A stretch of DNA of 62,070 bases. Source: Deltaproteobacteria bacterium (lineage in GTDB: Bacteria; Myxococcota_A; UBA9160; UBA6930). Location of the stretch: NCBI GenBank assembly GCA_019312665.1, contig JAFDCZ010000002.1, forward strand, positions 1 through 62,070. The letters are read 5' to 3'. The notes beneath the pieces are model-generated. The model did no database searches. It saw only the letters and a program-made list of their open reading frames with translations, and was not told where the DNA came from. Below, piece after piece: positions 43,559 through 52,948 of the stretch (positions are counted from its first letter, which is position 1; the number at the start of each line of letters is the position of its first letter). The translations under genes and the position numbers were made by a program.

Positions 43559-45198
43559 ATGATCTCACCGTTCTTGATGGTGTAGCGGTAGCCGTCGACC
43601 TTCTGGATCAGGCGACGTCCGTTGGCGGGCAGGTCGTAGACCATCTCCGGTGCGTGCAGATGCAGAGCGTCGAAATCGATCAGGTTCACGTCGGCACGCA
43701 TCCCGGGTGCGAGCGTTCCGCGATCCTCCATCCCGTAGAACGCGGCGGTGCGGCGCGTCTGGCGTTCCACCACGACCTCGAGCGGAATCCGCTCGCCGCG
43801 CTTCCGGTCGCGCACCCAATGTGTGAGCAGGAAACTGGGCATGCTGGCATCGCAGATCAGACCGCAATGAGCACCACCATCCGAGAGTCCGAATACGGAA
43901 TTCTCGTGAAGCATCATCTGCCGGATCGGCTCCAGATCGCCGTTCGCGTAGCCAAGCAACGGCATGTAGATGAAGCCACCGGCGAGCATGAGGTCGTAGG
44001 CCACTTCATCGGGGCTGCAGCCTTTGCGTTTCGCGATGGCCGCCAGGCTCTGGTCCGGTGCCGGTTCGTATTCCGGCGGATCGCCCAGGGGAAACATCAT
44101 CTGCCAGGCACCTGCGATCACGGCCGTGATCGCAGGCAGGCCCACGAGATTCGGCTCATCCGCCAGAATGGCTTCGCGCACGGCCGGCTCCGCCAGCTTT
44201 CGAAGCCTCTCCTCACGCGGGAGCGCGGCATGGGCCGCGAAAGCCTTGCGCAGCATGAAGGGGTGGAAGCTGCTCTCGAAGCCGAGCAGCATGCCCGCCG
44301 GCCGTTGCGCCACCTGGGGTGTCAGGTGGCCGCCTTCGGCCCGATCCTCGTCGACCACCGCCAGGAGTCGTTTCCATTGATCGGGATCGGCCGGGCTTTG
44401 GAGACAAGCAAAGGTCACCGGACGACCGGTCTCTTTGCCGAGCTGGCGCATCCAGCGCAGCTCGTCGCCTTCGGGCGCGAGATCGCTCGCCACCTCGAAC
44501 ACGCCATGCCCCACTTCACCTAGCATGCGGCCGATGCCGAGCACTTCTTCGTCCTCGGCGGTGGTACCGGGAACCAGTTCGCCGTCCTTGGCCCGATGCA
44601 ATAGCGTCCGGGAAGTCGAGAAGCCGAGGGCGCCAGCCTCGAGACCTTCCTTCACGATCGCCGCCATTTCGGCGATCTCCCCGCTCGTCGCCTTCTCGTT
44701 CTTCGCACCGCGCTCGCCCATCACATAGGCGCGCACCGCACCGTGGGGAACCTGGGCCGCCACGTCGATTGCGCGGGGAATCTTCTCCACGGCGTCCAGG
44801 TACTCGGGAAAGCTCTCCCACGACCAGTCGATGCCTTCCGCCAAGGCCGTGCCCGGGATGTCCTCGACTCCCTCCATCAACTGAATCAGGAAATCCTGTT
44901 GGCCCGGTCGCACCGGCGCAAAGCCGACGCCACAATTTCCCATGACGAGGGTCGTCACACCGTTCCAGCCCGAGGGCGTGAGATAAGGATCCCAGGTCAC
45001 CTGGCCGTCGTAGTGGGTATGGATGTCGACCCAGCCGGGCGTGACGAGCAAGCCTGTGGCGTCGATCTCGCGCTTGGCGGGGCCGACGTCGTTGCCAACC
45101 GCGACGATGCGATCACCTTGGATGGCCACGTCGGCCTGGCGCGCCTCGGCGCCTGTGCCATCTACGACGGTGCCACCGCGAATCACGAGATCATGCAT
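43483..45198 (-). CDS. D-aminoacylase-like amidohydrolase family protein (copy 2)
   Basis: A 571-aa enzyme with the same layout as the paralogue at 17914-19671: metal motif [10 protein letters not shown] (His60 and His62 at the same positions), [24 protein letters not shown] and a C-terminal [13 protein letters not shown]. Many stretches are near-identical to the paralogue, so a duplication is likely. Catalysis is hydrolysis of an amide, probably an N-acyl-amino acid, but real substrates are unknown. GGAGG lies 5 nt before ATG 45198. The 3' end overlaps the PilZ domain reading. Confidence 0.82.
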   Translation of the reverse strand: MHDLVIRGGTVVDGTGAEARQADVAIQGDRIVAVGNDVGPAKREIDATGLLVTPGWVDIHTHYDGQVTWDPYLTPSGWNGVTTLVMGNCGVGFAPVRPGQQDFLIQLMEGVEDIPGTALAEGIDWSWESFPEYLDAVEKIPRAIDVAAQVPHGAVRAYVMGERGAKNEKATSGEIAEMAAIVKEGLEAGALGFSTSRTLLHRAKDGELVPGTTAEDEEVLGIGRMLGEVGHGVFEVASDLAPEGDELRWMRQLGKETGRPVTFACLQSPADPDQWKRLLAVVDEDRAEGGHLTPQVAQRPAGMLLGFESSFHPFMLRKAFAAHAALPREERLRKLAEPAVREAILADEPNLVGLPAITAVIAGAWQMMFPLGDPPEYEPAPDQSLAAIAKRKGCSPDEVAYDLMLAGGFIYMPLLGYANGDLEPIRQMMLHENSVFGLSDGGAHCGLICDASMPSFLLTHWVRDRKRGERIPLEVVVERQTRRTAAFYGMEDRGTLAPGMRADVNLIDFDALHLHAPEMVYDLPANGRRLIQKVDGYRYTIKNGEIIYEDGEPTGALPGGLVRGPQAAPTA

Positions 45199-45262
45199 CA
45201 GAACCTCCTCTGCCTTCGGGATGGGCCGACCCTATCACAGCAGAGATCCGCCCACTCAGATG

Positions 45263-47425
45263 TCAATCGGCGGCTTCGATCCTGACCGGGACGCCGTTGA
45301 AGACGGCATTTCCCACCACGGGCTCCAGAACCGCATCATCGACGAGATCGTTGCAAGACACACCGGGATGGGCCTCGGCCACGGCCATGCGCAGGCCCGG
45401 GCCGTGATGCCCCCAGCCATGAGGCAAGCTCACGACACCGGGCATGAGGTCGGAGGAGAGCTCGAGAGGTGCCTCGATCTTCCCGACGCGACTCGAGATG
45501 CGCACGGTCTGTTCATCCGCGAGGCCGAGCTTGGAAGCGTCGTCCGGGTGCATCAGCAAGGTGCAGCGCTCCCGGCCCTTCGTTCCAACCCGCGTGTTGT
45601 GGATCCAGGTGTTGCAGGTACGAACGTCGCGGCGTCCGATCAAGCGGAAGCTCTCCTGTTCGGAAGGCGCTGCCAGCTCATTGGCCAACCTCGTGAGTTC
45701 ATCGCGCATCGCAGTCGGCGCCAGGTCGATGCGGCCATCCGGGGTACACAGGATCCTGTCAAGGCCGGGCCCGAGAGGCCCGAAATCGATGCCGCTCGGG
45801 CTGGCCTCGAGATCGCGCAGGCGAAGTCCGCTCCGCCAGGGGCGGAAACCATCTCCGTGGGGGCCCGCACGCAGGGCCAGATCGAGCAACGTACGGACGC
45901 TCGGAACACGACCTCGAAGGAGTCCGAGCGCGAACTTTCGCAACGCGCCACCCTTGCGCGCGCCGAGGCGCAAGCCGAGTTCCGCCAGCAGTTCGAAATC
46001 ATCGAGCTGGCCCGGCTCGGGTGAGAGCGCCGCCGGTGAGAACTTTGCGGTGTTGCGAATGGCGAAGCCATGGAACAGCGCTTCGTAGTTGTCGTGTTCC
46101 AGCGACCAGCTCGGCGGCAGGATGAGATCCGCGTGCCGGGTCGTCTCGTTCAGGTAGAAATCGACAGCGGCGTAGAACGAGAGGCCTTGCATGGCTCGGC
46201 CGAGGCGGGCGCCGTTCGGTGCGCTCAGCACAGGGTTCCCCGCGACCGTGATCAACCCGCGAACCTGGCCTTGACCTGGCGCCTCGATCTCCTCGGCAAG
46301 ACAGGCCGTGGGCATGTCCCCGTTGAAGATAGGCGCGCCGCGCACGCGGGTCCTGCCCGTGTTGAGCTCCCCCGTACCCCCCTGAGCAGAAATCATTCCT
46401 GCCAGGTCCAAAGCAGGATGCGGAAACATCGCACCGCCCACTCGATCGAGATTGCCCGTCAACAGGTTGAGGACATCGACCAGCCAACTGTTGAGTGTGC
46501 CGAAGGGATGGACACAGGTTCCAATGCGGCCGTAGCAAACGGCTGAAGGCGCGGCCGCGAAAGCCCGCGCCAGCGCGCGGACCCGGCCCGCATCGATCCC
46601 GAGGGTCGCTTCGACGGCCTCGGGGGCGAAGGGCGCGAGCGTTTCTGCAAGCGCCTCCCTTCCATCCGTGCGGGCGCCGGCGGGGCTCTCCCTGCCCAGT
46701 TTCTCGTCCAGCACCGTATGAACCAGCGCCGCGAGCAACCAACCGTCGGCACCCGGGCGAATGAACCAATGCTCGTCCGCGAGCTTGGCGGTCTCGCTGC
46801 GCCGCGGGTCGACCACGACCAGGCGACCGCCGCGCTCCTGGAGCCGGCGGATCGTTCCAGAGAAGCGCGGTGCAGACATCAGGCTTCCGCCGGAAACCAC
46901 CGGATTGGCGCCTAGCATCAACATGAACGAGGTGCGTTCCACGTCGGGAATCGGCAAGTGCAGCCAGTGCCCGAAGAGCAGCAAGGACGAGGCGTGCTTC
47001 GGGTTCTGATCGAGAGAGCTCGCCGAGTAGCGGCTGCGCGTGCCAAGCGCCCTGGTGAAGGGTGTAAGCCCGAACAGAATCCCGAAGCTATGGGCCGCGG
47101 GGTTTCCGACGTAGAGGGCGACCGCGTCGTCGCCATGCTTGCGCTGGATTCCCGCGATTCGCTCGGCGGTTTCCTCGAGCGCTGCTTCCCAGGAGATCTC
47201 CTCCCAATCCGCACCTCGCCGGCGGAGCGGCTTCTTCAACCGGTCCGGATCGTTCTGGATCTCGCCGAGAGCAATGGCCTTGGGGCAAAGCGCGCCGCGA
47301 CTGTAGGGATCGTCCGGATCCCCCTCGATGCGCTTGATTTCGCAGCCCTGCACCTCGATTCGCAGCCCGCACATGGCCTCGCAGAGGTTGCAGGTCTTGT
47401 GCACGATCCGAGCGGCTTCCCTCAC
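45263..47425 (-). CDS. Cytoplasmic molybdopterin oxidoreductase
   Basis: A 720-aa catalytic subunit of the DMSO reductase family. The [4Fe-4S] motif C-x2-C-x3-C-x27-C uses Cys12, Cys15, Cys19 and Cys47, and is followed by the cofactor domains (LGANPVVSGGS, VVDPRRSETAKLAD) and a C-terminal beta-barrel (HGWGHHGPG, VSCNDLVDDA). There is no TAT signal, so it acts inside the cell. The metal-ligand site around RYSASSLDQNPKH has no Cys or Sec. It lacks partner subunits nearby, unlike nitrate or formate enzymes. GTG 47425 is the start. Substrate is unknown. Confidence 0.87.
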   Translation of the reverse strand: MREAARIVHKTCNLCEAMCGLRIEVQGCEIKRIEGDPDDPYSRGALCPKAIALGEIQNDPDRLKKPLRRRGADWEEISWEAALEETAERIAGIQRKHGDDAVALYVGNPAAHSFGILFGLTPFTRALGTRSRYSASSLDQNPKHASSLLLFGHWLHLPIPDVERTSFMLMLGANPVVSGGSLMSAPRFSGTIRRLQERGGRLVVVDPRRSETAKLADEHWFIRPGADGWLLAALVHTVLDEKLGRESPAGARTDGREALAETLAPFAPEAVEATLGIDAGRVRALARAFAAAPSAVCYGRIGTCVHPFGTLNSWLVDVLNLLTGNLDRVGGAMFPHPALDLAGMISAQGGTGELNTGRTRVRGAPIFNGDMPTACLAEEIEAPGQGQVRGLITVAGNPVLSAPNGARLGRAMQGLSFYAAVDFYLNETTRHADLILPPSWSLEHDNYEALFHGFAIRNTAKFSPAALSPEPGQLDDFELLAELGLRLGARKGGALRKFALGLLRGRVPSVRTLLDLALRAGPHGDGFRPWRSGLRLRDLEASPSGIDFGPLGPGLDRILCTPDGRIDLAPTAMRDELTRLANELAAPSEQESFRLIGRRDVRTCNTWIHNTRVGTKGRERCTLLMHPDDASKLGLADEQTVRISSRVGKIEAPLELSSDLMPGVVSLPHGWGHHGPGLRMAVAEAHPGVSCNDLVDDAVLEPVVGNAVFNGVPVRIEAAD

Positions 47426-47485
47426 GATCCCAGGCTAGCAGGACCCCACCCAAGCGAGGCATGCTCCCCCGCGGAGGAAACCACC

Positions 47486-48622
47486 ATGCCCGAGTTCCAG
47501 CCCTTCCAGATCTCCGCCAGCGACGAGCAGCTCGACGATCTCCGTCGTCGCCTCCAGAACACCCGTTGGCCGGAGGCGGAGACTCCCGATGATTGGTCCC
47601 AGGGCATCCCCCTGGCCTACACCCAGGAAGTCTGCGCGTACTGGGCCGAAAAATATGACTGGCGTGCACGCGAAACTCGCCTCAACCGGTTCGAGCAATT
47701 CAAGACCGGAATCGACGGCCTGGACATCCATTTCGTTCACGTGCGGTCGCCTCATGAGAACGCGTTGCCGCTCGTCATCACCCACGGTTGGCCCGGCTCG
47801 ATCGTGGAGTTCCAGAAAGTCATCGAGCCGCTGACGAACCCGACCGCCCACGGCGGGGACGCCGCCGATGCCTTCCATGTCGTCTGCCCCTCGCTCCCGG
47901 GCTTCGGTTTCTCGGACAAGCCAACCGGGCCGGGCTGGGGCATTCCAAGAATCGCCGCAGCCTGGGCCGAGCTGATGCCGAAACTCGGCTACCCGAGCTA
48001 TGTCGCCCAGGGCGGCGACTGGGGCGCGATGGTCACGACCGCAATCGGCATGCAGGACCCGGAGAATTGCCGTGGCATCCACCTGAACATGCCGATCGTC
48101 GCTCCGGACCCGGAGACGATGTCGGAACTCACCGAGCAGGAACAAAGCGCGCTCGCAGGAATGCAGCACTACCAGGACAAGGATTCGGGCTACTCGAAGC
48201 AGCAGAGCACTCGGCCTCAGACCCTTGGCTACGGGCTCACGGATTCTCCCGCCGGCCAGGCCGCTTGGATCCTCGAGAAGTTCTGGTCATGGACGGATTG
48301 CGATGGCCATCCCGAGAACGCCCTCACCCGGGACGAGATGCTCGACAACGTGATGCTTTACTGGCTCCCCGCGACGGCTGCATCCTCCGCCCGTCTGTAC
48401 TGGGAAAGCTTCAACCAGGTCAGCATGGATCCCATAGGGATCCCGGTCGGCTGCACGATCTTCCCAAAGGAAATCTTCCGCTGCTCCCGCCGCTGGGCCG
48501 AGAAACGCTTCACGAATCTCATCCACTGGAACGAGCCCGAACGCGGAGGCCACTTCGCCGCCTTCGAACAACCCGCAACCTTCGTCGAGGAACTGCGAAC
48601 CTGCTTCCGCTCCCTCCGCTAA
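47486..48622 (+). CDS. Epoxide hydrolase (EHN N-terminal type)
   Basis: A 378-aa alpha/beta hydrolase with the epoxide hydrolase N-terminal domain (LDDLRRRLQNTRWPE), oxyanion motif HGWPGS (100-105), nucleophile Asp178 in QGGDWGAM and the catalytic His in ERGGHFAAFE. It opens epoxides to diols through an aspartyl-ester intermediate. GGAGG lies 8 nt before ATG 47486. Its TAA lies in the left arm of the hairpin repeat at 48620. Substrate class (aromatic or juvenile hormone-like) is not resolved. Confidence 0.9.
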   Translation: MPEFQPFQISASDEQLDDLRRRLQNTRWPEAETPDDWSQGIPLAYTQEVCAYWAEKYDWRARETRLNRFEQFKTGIDGLDIHFVHVRSPHENALPLVITHGWPGSIVEFQKVIEPLTNPTAHGGDAADAFHVVCPSLPGFGFSDKPTGPGWGIPRIAAAWAELMPKLGYPSYVAQGGDWGAMVTTAIGMQDPENCRGIHLNMPIVAPDPETMSELTEQEQSALAGMQHYQDKDSGYSKQQSTRPQTLGYGLTDSPAGQAAWILEKFWSWTDCDGHPENALTRDEMLDNVMLYWLPATAASSARLYWESFNQVSMDPIGIPVGCTIFPKEIFRCSRRWAEKRFTNLIHWNEPERGGHFAAFEQPATFVEELRTCFRSLR

Positions 48623-48665
48623 ACAAGTAAATTCTAAACTCCGTCCCCGCTGGTTTACTTGTTTA
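48620..48665. repeat. Hairpin repeat between convergent genes (copy B)
   Basis: Perfect 12-bp inverted repeat TAAACAAGTAAA/TTTACTTGTTTA with a 22-nt loop, AT-rich within GC-rich DNA. The arms hold the TAA stops of the epoxide hydrolase and RecQ genes. Bases 48643-48663 match copy A (21362-21387, minus strand) at 18 of 21 positions. The location at converging gene ends suggests a bidirectional terminator or mobile REP-like element. Confidence 0.6.
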
Positions 48666-50553
48666 TGATCTCGAGGAGGCCCTTGCCGAAGCGGTCGGCT
48701 TTGGCGGGGCCGATGCCGTGGGCGAGGAGAAGTTCTTCGCGATTGCGCGGGTGGAGAAGCGCCAGGTCTCGAAGCGTTCGGTCGCTGGCAACCACGTAGG
48801 GTGGGATACCGGCGGCGCGCGCGACTTCGAGGCGGTGGTGACGAAGTGCCTCGAAGAGCGCCTCCCCTGCTTCATCGAGGGCATCCGGAACGGCGGCGGC
48901 GCGGCCAGCTGCGGCTTTTCGCCCGGTGGCCGATCCAGCAGGCGTTCGACCCAGCGGCTTCGGCGCACCGGCCGCGGGGAGCACGAGCCGAGCCGGGAGC
49001 TCGGCTCGCATCACACGAACACCCTCCTCGGTGAGCACCACGACGGGACGATCGCCGCCGATGAAGTCGATCCAGCCGGCGGTTACGCAGCGGCGCAGTA
49101 GCTTCGTAATCCAGAGTTCTGCGCGCTCAGAGAGCGCCCCAAAGGTCGGCGTCTGGTCCAAACGGGTGTTGGCGAGCCGTTCGTCCGGGCTGCCGTGCAA
49201 GAGCTTGGCCGCTGTCTGCAATCCGAACCGGCCGTGCACTCGCGCCACACCCGAGAGCGCCTTGCGTACCACCAGCGTGACGGTCTCTTCATCGGCTTCA
49301 CCCCGGGCCACGAGATCCAGGCAGACATCGCAGCGCCCGCAGCCGGCCAGGGTTTCTTCTTCGTCACCGAAGTAGCGGAGGATGGCATCGTGACGGCAAC
49401 TGCCCCCTTCGGCCCATCGCATCAGCTCGAGGAAGAGGTTCCATTTGTGGCGCACGATCTCCGGATCTGCGGAAACGCCATTTGCATCGCTCTCGATCAA
49501 ACGCCGGCGCAGGGGAAGATCACCAGCGGAAACGAGCAGCTGCCCGATGGCGGGCTCGCCATCGCGCCCCGCCCGGCCCACCTCCTGGTAGTAGGCCTCG
49601 ATCGAGCTCGGCGGCGCGAGATGCACGACTGCACGTACGTCGGATCGATCGATCCCCATGCCGAATGCGTTCGTGGCCACGACCACTTCGGTTTTCCCAG
49701 CCGAGAACCGTCCGTGCACGGCCTCGCGAACCGCACCCCGCAAACCGGCGTGATAGGCCTCGGCGCGGTATCCGGCACGGGCCAGCCTTTCCGCCTCCTG
49801 TTCCGTCGACTTCCGGGTCGGTGCGTAGACGATGGCACAGCCCTCGACCTGGCCGGGAGAACCCACTGCATCGCGCAAGGCGGCATCCACGGACGCGTTC
49901 TTGTCGCGCTTCGAAGCCACCTCCCGGGCGCCCAACGCCAGGTTCGGCCGAGCGAACCCCCGCACCAACTGCGGTGTATCCGCAGGCAGGCCGAGCCGCG
50001 CGAGGATTTCGTCCCGCACGACCGGTGTCGCCGTGGCCGTGCATGCGAGCACCCGTGCATCCGGAATCGCAGTGATCACTTCGCCGATCTGCATGTACTC
50101 GGGCCGGAAATCATGACCCCACTCGCTGATGCAATGGGCTTCATCGACCGCAATCAAGGGACAGTCGAGATCGGCGAGCAGCGAGCGAAACCCGTCGAAG
50201 GCCAACCGTTCCGGCGCGACGTAGGCGAGCTTGTAGCTCCCCCGGCCGAGCTCGCGCATGCGGTGCCGCAGCTCGCCGCTATCCAGCGTGGCCGCCAGGA
50301 AGGTGGCCGGCACACCGACGGCTTCGAGGGCGGACACCTGATCTTGCATCAGCGAGACCAGTGGCGAGACGATCAGGCTGGTGCCCGGCAAACCTGCGGC
50401 CGGAAGCTGGTAGACGAGGCTCTTGCCACCGCCGGTGGGCGCGACGAGGAGCAGCTTCCCCACGCGCAGCAGCGTTTCCACCGCCTCCCGTTGCCCCGGG
50501 CGGAACTTCTCGAGCCCAAAACGCTCGAGCGATCCATTCAGATCCATCGACAC
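48655..50553 (-). CDS. recQ: RecQ family ATP-dependent DNA helicase
   Basis: A 632-aa 3'-5' helicase. Walker A is APTGGGKS, Walker B is the DEAH box VDEAHCISEWGHDFRPEY, motif VI is QEVGRAGRDG, and the zinc site is complete (CRHDAI, then CGRCDVC). A winged-helix part follows and a single HRDC domain closes the protein. Start GTG 50553 has GAGGAA 6 nt upstream; ATG 50547 is nearly equal. It acts in recombination and fork repair. It ends at the hairpin repeat beside the epoxide hydrolase. Confidence 0.92.
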   Translation of the reverse strand: MSMDLNGSLERFGLEKFRPGQREAVETLLRVGKLLLVAPTGGGKSLVYQLPAAGLPGTSLIVSPLVSLMQDQVSALEAVGVPATFLAATLDSGELRHRMRELGRGSYKLAYVAPERLAFDGFRSLLADLDCPLIAVDEAHCISEWGHDFRPEYMQIGEVITAIPDARVLACTATATPVVRDEILARLGLPADTPQLVRGFARPNLALGAREVASKRDKNASVDAALRDAVGSPGQVEGCAIVYAPTRKSTEQEAERLARAGYRAEAYHAGLRGAVREAVHGRFSAGKTEVVVATNAFGMGIDRSDVRAVVHLAPPSSIEAYYQEVGRAGRDGEPAIGQLLVSAGDLPLRRRLIESDANGVSADPEIVRHKWNLFLELMRWAEGGSCRHDAILRYFGDEEETLAGCGRCDVCLDLVARGEADEETVTLVVRKALSGVARVHGRFGLQTAAKLLHGSPDERLANTRLDQTPTFGALSERAELWITKLLRRCVTAGWIDFIGGDRPVVVLTEEGVRVMRAELPARLVLPAAGAPKPLGRTPAGSATGRKAAAGRAAAVPDALDEAGEALFEALRHHRLEVARAAGIPPYVVASDRTLRDLALLHPRNREELLLAHGIGPAKADRFGKGLLEIINK

Positions 50554-50678
50554 GATGTTCCTCGGAGGAGACCGGGGCCAACGAGAGTAGCCATTCGTTT
50601 CGTCGGTGGCCCTACCCTCGACAGAGGCCCGGTTTCGCCCGGAAGGGCGGCGGCGTACCCTCGCTGAGCCCGCCCACC

Positions 50679-51836
50679 ATGACGCATCCCCTCGACCCCG
50701 ACGCCCTGCTCTCCGATGCACGGAAGGCATCCAGCCTCTCCGATTTCGGAGAGCCTTCCTTCCATTTGCCCATGGAGCGCCTTTGCAGCGCACTCCGGAA
50801 GGAAGCCCGGCTCAACGAGGTGGGGCTCGCCACCCAGAGGCAACGAATCCTCGACATCCTGGTCACGCGGCTGCGTGTCGAAGCCTTCTTCGCCGAACAG
50901 CCGGAAATCGCTGATGAGAAGATTGGTGCGCCGCTCGTCATCTGCGGGCTGCCCCGCACGGGCACCACCCTGCTGCATCGCGTACTGGCCGAAGATCCAG
51001 GGTTCGACGCCGCCCTCTGGTACGAGGTCCGGTATCCGGCGCCGTTCTCCGGCTGGGAGCCCGGACGGCCCGACGCGCGGATTTCGGCCGCTAAAGAAGA
51101 GGTGCGGATGACCCTCGAGCTGGCACCGGAGCTGATGGCGATCCATCCGTTCGATGCCACGAGTCCGGACGAGGAAATCATGCTCCTCGAGCATTCATTC
51201 TTCAGCCGTACGCCGGAATCCTTCTGCCACCTGCCTGAATTCTCGGCTTGGCTCGACGAGCAGGACCAGCTCCCGGGCTACCGCTATCTGCTTCGCCTGC
51301 TTCAATTCTTGCAGTGGCAGCATCGACAGGAAGGGCGGGCACGGGATCGCTGGGTCCTGAAGGCGCCCCATCACCTGGGCTTCCTTCCCGAGCTATTCAC
51401 GGTGTTTCCGGACGCCACGGTGATCCAGACTCACCGCGACCCGACGCACTCGATCGCCTCGATCTGCAGCCTCTGCTTCCACCTGGAGACGATGGGCAGC
51501 GACGACCCGGACCCGAAGGCCACGGGCGCCCACTGGAGCGCTGGCTGGGCGAGCTACCTGAACCGCGCCATGGCCTACCGGGATGCCGGCCACCAGGAAC
51601 ACTTCATCGACGTCGACTTCCTGGATACCGTGCGCGACCCGATCGCCTGCGTGGAGCGGATCTACGCCGCCCTCGGACGTGAACTCACGCCCATCGCGGA
51701 AGGGCAGATGCGCGCTTGGACCGAGCAGAATGCGCGCGAGAAACGCGCCGCGCATACCTACAGCCTGGAGCAGTTCGGCCTCAGCGAAGCCGGGGTTGCC
51801 CGCGACTTTGCAAGCTACCGCGCCCGATTCTGCTGA
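50679..51836 (+). CDS. Sulfotransferase family protein
   Basis: A 385-aa cytosolic protein with the PAPS 5'-phosphosulfate loop GLPRTGTTLLHRVL and the 3'-phosphate region THRDPTHSI, and LKAPHHLGFLPELF between them. It thus fits the sulfotransferase family that moves sulfate from PAPS to a hydroxyl or amine, usually of lipid or sugar. Length is somewhat long for the family. Acceptor substrate cannot be inferred. It is divergent from recQ with a 125-bp gap. Confidence 0.83.
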   Translation: MTHPLDPDALLSDARKASSLSDFGEPSFHLPMERLCSALRKEARLNEVGLATQRQRILDILVTRLRVEAFFAEQPEIADEKIGAPLVICGLPRTGTTLLHRVLAEDPGFDAALWYEVRYPAPFSGWEPGRPDARISAAKEEVRMTLELAPELMAIHPFDATSPDEEIMLLEHSFFSRTPESFCHLPEFSAWLDEQDQLPGYRYLLRLLQFLQWQHRQEGRARDRWVLKAPHHLGFLPELFTVFPDATVIQTHRDPTHSIASICSLCFHLETMGSDDPDPKATGAHWSAGWASYLNRAMAYRDAGHQEHFIDVDFLDTVRDPIACVERIYAALGRELTPIAEGQMRAWTEQNAREKRAAHTYSLEQFGLSEAGVARDFASYRARFC

Positions 51837-51877
51837 GCCTCACTGCCCGGCGCTGGCCTCGCACGAACCGGACGCGC

Positions 51878-52900
51878 CTAGCATCCGGCCAGCCGATAGA
51901 CTCGCGCCGCGGTGCCATGGAAGAGCATCCGTTTCTCGTCCTCGGTGAAGCCCCGAGCCACTCGCTTGAAGGCGTTCCAAAGCACCCGGTAGGAGCAGGA
52001 GATCTTGTCGACCGGGAAATTGCTTTCGAACATGCAGCGCTCCGGCCGGAAAGCCTCGATGGTTGCAAGGGTGTAGGGGCGAATCGCTTCCGAGAGTTCC
52101 TCGCTTCCAGGCGGCCGGGGGCGTTCGTGCCAGCCGAAGCCATTCAACGGCATCTGCAGACCGCCGATCTTCACGAACACATTCGAGCAGGCCGCCAAAG
52201 CCTCGATGCTGCGGCGCCAATCGGCAAAGACCTCCTCGCGCCGGCCCGCGTAGGGCCCGATGCCCAGCGGGCCACCGAAGTGATCGAGCACGATCGTCGT
52301 TTCGGGAAAGGCCTGGGCCAGATCGACCAGCTCGGGAATCTGCGGATGGTAGAGCCAGGCATCGAAAGAAAGGCCCAGCTCCCCGAGATGGGCAAAGCCC
52401 TTCCGGAAGGTTGCATCCGCCAGGAGCCCAGAGGGCGGCGCCGTATGCGAGTTGCCAATCTCGGGGCTCGCATCCCAGCCGCTGGCGTGGCGGATGCCCC
52501 GGAAATGATCCGGGCTGGCACGAAGATGCGCCTCCAGCACAGCACGCGCAGCATCGCCGAGCTCGAGATCGACGTGGCCGACGATGCCCGCGGCGGCTCG
52601 AAGCGGGCCGTAGAGCCCGCTCGCGGATTGCGCCGCGACCCCCGTTGCGAACTCGGTCTCTCCCACTGGCCGCATCGCCTCGGGCCCATCCGCCCGATAC
52701 ATCGCCACGCAATCGACGAAGACCGTGCTCACGATCCGGTGCCCGCTCTCCACGTCTTCGCGTAGCTCGTCGAAAAGGTAGCGCTCCATCCGACGCGTCC
52801 GATCCCAGAGGTGGTGGTGGGCGTCGCAGATCTCGATCTCCGGCTCGAGCACCTCTTCGTCTACCTCGTCGATCGGGTCCAGCCGGTCTCGATGCTCCAT
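51878..52900 (-). CDS. Amidohydrolase-2 / PDC-hydrolase-like TIM-barrel protein
   Basis: A 340-aa amidohydrolase-2 family enzyme. The metal-site start is EICDAHHHLWDR, and GIRHASGWDA, TIVLDHFGGPLG and MFESNFPVDK are later barrel motifs, the last carrying the conserved Asp-type position near the C-terminus. Family members hydrolyse lactones such as 2-pyrone-4,6-dicarboxylate or decarboxylate aromatics. It is divergent from an acyl-CoA dehydrogenase (48 bp). The particular substrate is unknown. Confidence 0.82.
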   Translation of the reverse strand: MEHRDRLDPIDEVDEEVLEPEIEICDAHHHLWDRTRRMERYLFDELREDVESGHRIVSTVFVDCVAMYRADGPEAMRPVGETEFATGVAAQSASGLYGPLRAAAGIVGHVDLELGDAARAVLEAHLRASPDHFRGIRHASGWDASPEIGNSHTAPPSGLLADATFRKGFAHLGELGLSFDAWLYHPQIPELVDLAQAFPETTIVLDHFGGPLGIGPYAGRREEVFADWRRSIEALAACSNVFVKIGGLQMPLNGFGWHERPRPPGSEELSEAIRPYTLATIEAFRPERCMFESNFPVDKISCSYRVLWNAFKRVARGFTEDEKRMLFHGTAARVYRLAGC

Positions 52901-52948
52901 CTACCGATGCTAGCCTGTCATGCTGCCGAAACGGCTGAGGAGGATGCG

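Noticed and set aside
46958..47485. In-frame leader before the epoxide hydrolase.
   Set aside because: It lies within the molybdopterin oxidoreductase gene on the other strand; the true start has GGAGG at the right distance.
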